Shown here piece by piece: positions 19,990 to 24,220 of a DNA stretch of 24,220 bases (position 1 is the stretch's first letter; each line of letters starts with the position of its first letter). The DNA lies in contig CAYVQU010000075.1 in the NCBI GenBank assembly GCA_964453155.1, positions 1-24,220 on the forward strand, written 5' to 3'. Below the pieces are notes generated by a model. That model saw only the letters and a list, made by a program, of their open reading frames with translations. It searched no databases and had not been told where the DNA came from. The stretch comes from CAYVQU01 sp964453155. GTDB taxonomy: Bacteria > Chloroflexota > Anaerolineae > Anaerolineales > UBA11858. The position numbers were made by a program, and so were the translations under genes.

Positions 19990-21435
19990 ATGAAAATCCT
20001 ACCCGAATTAGCCCTGACATATGATGATGTTTTGTTGGTTCCCCAACATTCCGATGTCATTTCGCGGCGTACTTTATCCACCAAGACCCATTTCACCACC
20101 AAAATCGATTTGCAGCTCCCCATCGTATCCGCGAATATGGATACTGTCACTGAAAGCGAAATGGGCATCGCGATGGCCCATGCTGGCGGGATCGGCATTA
20201 TCCATCGGTTTATGTCAATTGAAGACCAGGTTCGCCAGGTACAACGGGTAAAGAAGAGTGAGTCGTATATTGTCGATAATCCGATCACGCTCAAAGAGAC
20301 CGATACCGTGGCTGATGTCAACCGTATTGTGGCCGAAACCTATACCGGAGGCATTGTAATTGTAGATGAGTCTGAAACAGTTGTTGGAATTGTTACTACC
20401 CGCGACTTGCTATTTGAAAAGAATGGCGATCGACCGCTCTCCGAGGTAATGGCCCGCAAAGTCATTACCGCCCCGGCCAATACTACGCTTAAAGAGGCGG
20501 AAGATATCCTCCATGAACATCGGATCGAAAAACTGCCATTGGTGGACGAAAACGGGCATCTTACCGGTTTGATTACCGTCAAAGATATTTTGAAATTGGA
20601 AAAGTTTCCGCTGGCTACGAAAGATTCCCGCGGCCGCCTGGCAGTAGGGGCCGCAGTAGGGGTAAAGGCCAGTGAACTCAACCGCGTTGAACGTTTGCTA
20701 GCAGCCGGAGCCGATTGTATCGTCGTTGATATTGCGCATGGGGACTCAACCCAAGAGATCGAGATCATTACCCAAATTCGCAAACATTTCCCCGCGGCTC
20801 AAATTGTGGGGGGCAATGTGGCCACCGCTGAAGGCACCCAGCGTTTGATCGATGCGGGCGCCGATGCCGTCAAAGTTGGGGTCGGTCCGGGCTCGATCTG
20901 CATTACCCGGGTGGTCGCCGGTTCTGGTGTCCCTCAACTGACTGCGGTGATGAACTGCGCTAAAGTTGCCCGCCCCCAAGGGATCCCCATCATTGCCGAT
21001 GGTGGCATCCGCACTTCAGGAGATGTGGTCAAAGCCCTGGCGGCGGGTGCCTCAACTGTCATGATCGGCAGTTTGTTGGCTGGAACTGATGAAAGCCCAG
21101 GATTTTTGATGACCCGGAAAGGTCACCGCTACAAGGCCTCGCGCGGCATGGCTTCCTTGCAAGCGAATCTGACTCGTAAAGCTCGCGAGACGGATGGTGA
21201 GGCTGAGATCACCAAAGAAGAAATTGAAGATTATGTTTCCGAGGGCGTCGAAGCGATGGTGCCCTACCGAGGAGCGGCTCGCGAACTGCTCAAACAACTG
21301 GTGGGCGGGCTCAAATCGGGGATGAGTTACTCTAATGCCCATTCGATTGATGAACTCCATGATAAGGCCGTTTTTGTCCGGATGACGCCAGTAGGATTGC
21401 TCGAATCTCGCCCCCATGATGTGGAGTTAACCTAA
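19990..21435 (+). CDS. guaB: IMP dehydrogenase
   Basis: Oxidises IMP to XMP with NAD+, the committed step to GMP. 481 residues. The start at 19990 (MKILPELALTYDDVLLVPQHS) has AAAGGA upstream and matches the family; an in-frame ATG at 19858 falls inside the tRNA terminator. Layout: TIM-barrel halves around two CBS domains (about 92-205). Catalytic loop GPGSICITRVVAG with C304 and T306. IADGGIRTSGD binds phosphate. The segment 386-428 keeps YKASRGMASL and EGVEAMVPYRG, and the C-terminus FVRMTPVGLLESRPHDVEL is IMPDH-like. The flap between lacks the usual DRYF-type Arg-Tyr pair (see findings). A bidirectional terminator follows. Confidence 0.94.
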   Translation: MKILPELALTYDDVLLVPQHSDVISRRTLSTKTHFTTKIDLQLPIVSANMDTVTESEMGIAMAHAGGIGIIHRFMSIEDQVRQVQRVKKSESYIVDNPITLKETDTVADVNRIVAETYTGGIVIVDESETVVGIVTTRDLLFEKNGDRPLSEVMARKVITAPANTTLKEAEDILHEHRIEKLPLVDENGHLTGLITVKDILKLEKFPLATKDSRGRLAVGAAVGVKASELNRVERLLAAGADCIVVDIAHGDSTQEIEIITQIRKHFPAAQIVGGNVATAEGTQRLIDAGADAVKVGVGPGSICITRVVAGSGVPQLTAVMNCAKVARPQGIPIIADGGIRTSGDVVKALAAGASTVMIGSLLAGTDESPGFLMTRKGHRYKASRGMASLQANLTRKARETDGEAEITKEEIEDYVSEGVEAMVPYRGAARELLKQLVGGLKSGMSYSNAHSIDELHDKAVFVRMTPVGLLESRPHDVELT

Positions 21436-21465
21436 GTTTACGAAACTCCATTGGTTATCAACCTA

Positions 21466-21499
21466 ATAAAAAAACAGCTCCGTGATTGGGGCTGTTTTA
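21466..21499. terminator. Bidirectional terminator after guaB
   Basis: AAAACAGCTCC (21471-21481) / GGGGCTGTTTT (21488-21498) with one wobble and A/T-runs on both sides. Shared by guaB (+) and the glyoxalase-fold gene (-). Confidence 0.88.
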
Positions 21500-21501
21500 G
21501 T

Positions 21502-21852
21502 CTAACCCATTGGATCAGGGCGGGCATGGCGGGGCTGATACACACCTAACCGACCCCCGCCTGGTAAGGTCAGGTAAGTCACCAACCCCCAACTCTCATC
21601 TTTGACCGGTTCGCAGGTAATATTGTAGCAACTCATTTCGGAGACAAAATTTTCGATATCCGCACACATTAGAAAAAACTCGTGACGATCATTCTTTTCG
21701 GCTGGATGCACCGCCACTTCTGAGGGGGGTAACCCAAATATCAACCACCCACCCCCCACATCGACATTGCTCAAATTAAGCACATCACGCAAGAAAATTC
21801 GATCTGCCTCGGGATCGGTGCTATAAATGACAACGTGACCGCCATTGATCAT
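21502..21852 (-). CDS. Glyoxalase/VOC-fold protein
   Basis: 116 residues, the size of a single two-module VOC domain. Features: GGHVVIYSTDPEADRIFLRDVL (first beta-alpha module, H6 as possible metal ligand), GGGWLIFGLPPSEVAVHP, HEFFLMCADIENFVSEM (E58 in the second-module strand) and LPGGGRLGVYQPRHARP at the end, the usual VOC finish. The pattern fits the PhnB/glyoxalase-bleomycin resistance superfamily; no substrate can be named. RBS AGGAG lies upstream of the ATG. It follows the receiver gene after 62 bp on the same strand, so they may share a transcript. Confidence 0.85.
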   Translation of the reverse strand: MINGGHVVIYSTDPEADRIFLRDVLNLSNVDVGGGWLIFGLPPSEVAVHPAEKNDRHEFFLMCADIENFVSEMSCYNITCEPVKDESWGLVTYLTLPGGGRLGVYQPRHARPDPMG

Positions 21853-21914
21853 AGGATACTCCTGGGTTTGATCGTGTGTTAGTTAGATCGCCTGCTCAAC
21901 TAACCTAACAACCG

Positions 21915-22289
21915 CTACTCTCCCTGAAATAATCGCGCGGCTAATTCACGTAGCTGATTGAAACTAATTGGTTTAATCAAGACTAAATCGCTGGCATCGT
22001 TCAGCAAGAAAGCCTTTTCGGCGTCGGCCGTGGTGATGATAACTTTAGTATCGTTGAGATGTGATGATGTCCGAATTTTTTCGAGGATTTTTTCGCCCGA
22101 AACATGCGGCAAATGTAAATCCAGCAAAACCAGATCGGGAATTTCAGTTGCGAGGGCGGTTAATGCTTCGGCCCCATCCGCTATGATTTGAACCTCAAAC
22201 CCTGCCAATTTGAGGGCTTGAGAAAAAATTTCGGCCTGTTTGGCATCGTCCTCGACGATGATTGCACTTCGAGATGAAATTGTTGTCAT
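21915..22289 (-). CDS. Single-domain response regulator (receiver only)
   Basis: 124 residues, one receiver domain and no output domain. Acidic pair D14/D15 (IVEDD), phosphoacceptor D57 (LVLLDLHLPHVSG), T86/T87 (VIITTADA) and K106 (LIKPIS) are all present. The start at 22289 forms an ATGA overlap with the histidine-kinase stop and has AAGGAG seven bases upstream; a longer opening would start inside the kinase. It is the likely phosphorylation partner of that kinase. Having no DNA-binding part, it must pass its signal by protein contact, or act as a phosphate sink or relay. Confidence 0.95.
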   Translation of the reverse strand: MTTISSRSAIIVEDDAKQAEIFSQALKLAGFEVQIIADGAEALTALATEIPDLVLLDLHLPHVSGEKILEKIRTSSHLNDTKVIITTADAEKAFLLNDASDLVLIKPISFNQLRELAARLFQGE

Positions 22290-24085
22290 CGAGATTCTCC
22301 TTGGGATGCAGACCAGGGAAGACACACTGTAAAAGTACTACCTTTACCCGGTTGACTTTCAAGTTCGACCTGACCACCCATCAATTCAGCCAACTGACGA
22401 ACAATGGATAAACCCAAACCCGAACCATGCGGTTGAGAATGGTCTAGAACCCGGGTTTCAGCTTGTTCAAAGGGCTCAAATATTTGCTCGTGGGCTTCTG
22501 AGGGAATGCCTTCACCTGTATCGGTCACTTTGATGGCCCAGTTTTCAAATCCAGCCGGCATAACTTCGACTCGGACGGAGCCACTTTCAGTGAATTTCAC
22601 CGCGTTACTGATTAGATTAATAATGATTTGACGCAGCCAATAGGGATCACCAACAAGAACTTTTGGCATCTTTGGATCAATTACGAGTTCGAGTTTGAGA
22701 CCTTTGGCCCGGGCCAGGGCATTGGCAGTCGATTGAAAGGCCGACAGCAGTTCATCTGGCTTGATATCTTGGTTATTAAGCCGCAACTTTCCTGATTCAA
22801 GTTGGGCCTGGCCTATCAGGTTATTAACGAAGGTCAAAAGTTGTTCGGTACTGTCAATAATGTTCGTCAGCGTATTGTATTGACCAGGATTAACTTCCCC
22901 TTGTACCCCGGCTTGCAGAATTTCGGTATACCCTAATATGGAACCGAGGGGCGTACGCAAATCATGGCTGACATTCGCCAGCAAGCGAGTTTTTAAATTG
23001 GAGGCGGTGATCGCCTCGTCACGAGCCTGGGTGATCTCCCGCTCCATCTGTTTACGGTCCGTGATGTCTTGTAATACCATGACCCACCCTGTATGGCGTT
23101 CGGATCGCCCTTTAAGCTGGGAAGTGCTGACCATGAAGTAACATACTTCAGCCGGATTTTGGATGCTGATCTCATTTTGGGTACTCTCACCCCCGTGGGG
23201 TAAGTCGATTAATTCAAACCAGGATGAAAAAACTTCATCGGCTGATTCCCCCACCAAATCGGCGGTAGCCAACCCCATGATATTCTCGGCTGCCGGATTG
23301 AGATCAACAATTTGACGATTCTGGTTCATCACAATTACGCCTTCAGCCATCCGTTCGAAAATGATATCGCGCGCGATTGGGATAATATCGAGCAGTTGAT
23401 AGCGCGAAAGTCCCCAGGCCATCGTCAGACCAGTCAAGAAAAATCCAAAGGGGGTTAAGTCCAGCGCCTCCCAGGCCGGGATGGCTTCAGATATTGTGAT
23501 CGCATTCGCGACCCAGGGGGAAAATGAGCCCAGCAGCAGCAATCGCAGCCGAGAGCGAAATAGCGGCACCGCACGCTGATAAGCCTGGATCAAGACCACC
23601 GTGCCAGCCAACAATATCAGATAGGAATAAGAAGCGTGAAACCAGAACCAGGGACCATAAACCGTCTCTAAAACGCGGACCGTACTGATATACCCGACCG
23701 AAATTTCACGCCAGAAAAACAGATGCCAATCATTGGTCCAAACCCCAATCAGGTTTATGGCTGGGATAACTAACAGCAGCAGGATGTTTCTTTTTTGAAG
23801 GGTGCGCCCCCGGCCTGTGGTTTCTAACGTAAACGCCAACCAGAGAATCGGAACGGTGGCAATAAACAAATATCGGGTCCGCAAACACAGCAGCTTGATG
23901 TCAGGATCGACAAAAACCCATTCCCCCAAATGGGTTAGGGCCCACAAGGCCAGATCAATCATTAACAAAATAAAGACTTTCGCACCTGGAATTTGACGCT
24001 TATCCCAGGCGTAGGAGGCCAACCAGAGCAGTAAGATGGTGACCAATATCAGGGGAATGGTAGTAGAGGTATATTGAAAGATCAT
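22286..24085 (-). CDS. 7TM-PAS sensor histidine kinase
   Basis: 599 residues. N-terminal membrane part (about 8-230) with seven hydrophobic segments, of the histidine-kinase N-terminal 7TM type. Then a PAS domain (about 236-348, with IFERMAEGVIVMNQNRQIVDLNPAAENIMG), a coiled linker, HisKA with H374 in NVSHDLRTPLGSILGYTEIL, and HATPase: N-box N490/N494 (IINLISNAVKFTE), G1 DTGEGIP (522-528), F-box FEPFEQ, G2 GSGLGLSIV. Autophosphorylation and transfer to the following receiver are expected from the family. No clear Shine-Dalgarno sequence precedes the ATG. The signal it senses is unknown; a small lipophilic ligand or membrane state is possible. Confidence 0.95.
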   Translation of the reverse strand: MIFQYTSTTIPLILVTILLLWLASYAWDKRQIPGAKVFILLMIDLALWALTHLGEWVFVDPDIKLLCLRTRYLFIATVPILWLAFTLETTGRGRTLQKRNILLLLVIPAINLIGVWTNDWHLFFWREISVGYISTVRVLETVYGPWFWFHASYSYLILLAGTVVLIQAYQRAVPLFRSRLRLLLLGSFSPWVANAITISEAIPAWEALDLTPFGFFLTGLTMAWGLSRYQLLDIIPIARDIIFERMAEGVIVMNQNRQIVDLNPAAENIMGLATADLVGESADEVFSSWFELIDLPHGGESTQNEISIQNPAEVCYFMVSTSQLKGRSERHTGWVMVLQDITDRKQMEREITQARDEAITASNLKTRLLANVSHDLRTPLGSILGYTEILQAGVQGEVNPGQYNTLTNIIDSTEQLLTFVNNLIGQAQLESGKLRLNNQDIKPDELLSAFQSTANALARAKGLKLELVIDPKMPKVLVGDPYWLRQIIINLISNAVKFTESGSVRVEVMPAGFENWAIKVTDTGEGIPSEAHEQIFEPFEQAETRVLDHSQPHGSGLGLSIVRQLAELMGGQVELESQPGKGSTFTVCLPWSASQGESR

Positions 24086-24135
24086 TATGAGATGATGCCA
24101 AGATTACTGTTTTCGTTTCAGCTGATTTAAAAAAT

Positions 24136-24200
24136 CCCGGTTACGATTTATCGGCCTGTGCGGTGGATTTCGAAGAACTATATTGTAGGTGAAAACCGGG
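24136..24200 (-). terminator. Possible minus-strand terminator near the window end
   Basis: On the minus strand CCCGGTT (24200-24194) and AACCGGG (24142-24136) are followed by ATTTTTT, but the loop is 51 nt. It may end a gene lying beyond the window. Inside it, plus strand CTGTGCGGT (24156-24164) resembles the head of the two-hairpin element. Otherwise 24086-24220 holds no gene I can support. Confidence 0.3.
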
Positions 24201-24220
24201 TAGAAAGAAAGGATTTTGTC

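Noticed and set aside
24150..24170. CTGTGCGGTGGATTTCG as a fifth copy of the two-hairpin element
   Set aside because: Only nine bases of the head match, the TAAGTG start is missing and no paired arm is present.

Overview
The window looks like a chromosomal housekeeping region of a bacterium, most likely a member of the Chloroflexota (Anaerolineae-like). That is an inference from the overall character of the genes: a short EF-Ts, an S-box (SAM-I) riboswitch, GerW-like proteins, CCGLPGL membrane proteins and a 7TM-type histidine kinase. No marker gene in the window proves it. There is no phage, insertion sequence or CRISPR array.

Layout, left to right. (1) 1-5 kb: pheS and pheT encode the two subunits of phenylalanyl-tRNA synthetase. 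Three small genes separate them: a helical protein and two related GerW/YtfJ-like proteins. (2) 5-6.8 kb: two tandem paralogous membrane proteins, then an alpha/beta-hydrolase-like lipoprotein. (3) 7-9.8 kb, minus strand: a large membrane protein, a HAD phosphatase and a NUDIX hydrolase, with spacers rich in hairpins. (4) 9.9-15 kb, plus strand: the conserved translation and envelope cluster rpsB-tsf-pyrH-frr-uppS-cdsA, led by a good promoter and a long structured leader. (5) 15-17.5 kb: glpX (fructose-1,6-bisphosphatase II), then a promoter, a complete SAM-I riboswitch with terminator, and metK. (6) 17.6-19.6 kb, minus strand: a metallo-beta-lactamase-fold lipoprotein, a short-chain dehydrogenase and thioredoxin. 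(7) 19.7-21.4 kb: tRNA-Lys(UUU) and guaB, separated by a leader that can fold into a strong hairpin with a possible pseudoknot. (8) 21.5-24.1 kb, minus strand: a glyoxalase-fold protein, a single-domain response regulator and a 7TM-PAS histidine kinase whose stop overlaps the regulator's start.

The genes are mostly ordinary. The interesting content is between them. The strongest novel signal is a repeated element made of two hairpins. Its two clear copies each begin exactly at the TAA stop codon of a gene, in that gene's orientation (after frr, and after the 375-aa membrane protein gene). They keep the same 29-nt and 4-nt spacings and show compensatory changes in one stem. A degenerate third copy and an isolated head motif lie in the 8.2-8.5 kb spacer. 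Other candidates are the guaB leader, the rpsB leader, the expanded P3 arm of the SAM riboswitch, the mimic hairpins before pyrH, and several terminator-like hairpins that run directly into the ribosome binding site of the next gene. All RNA structures were paired by eye; no folding or database search was run.
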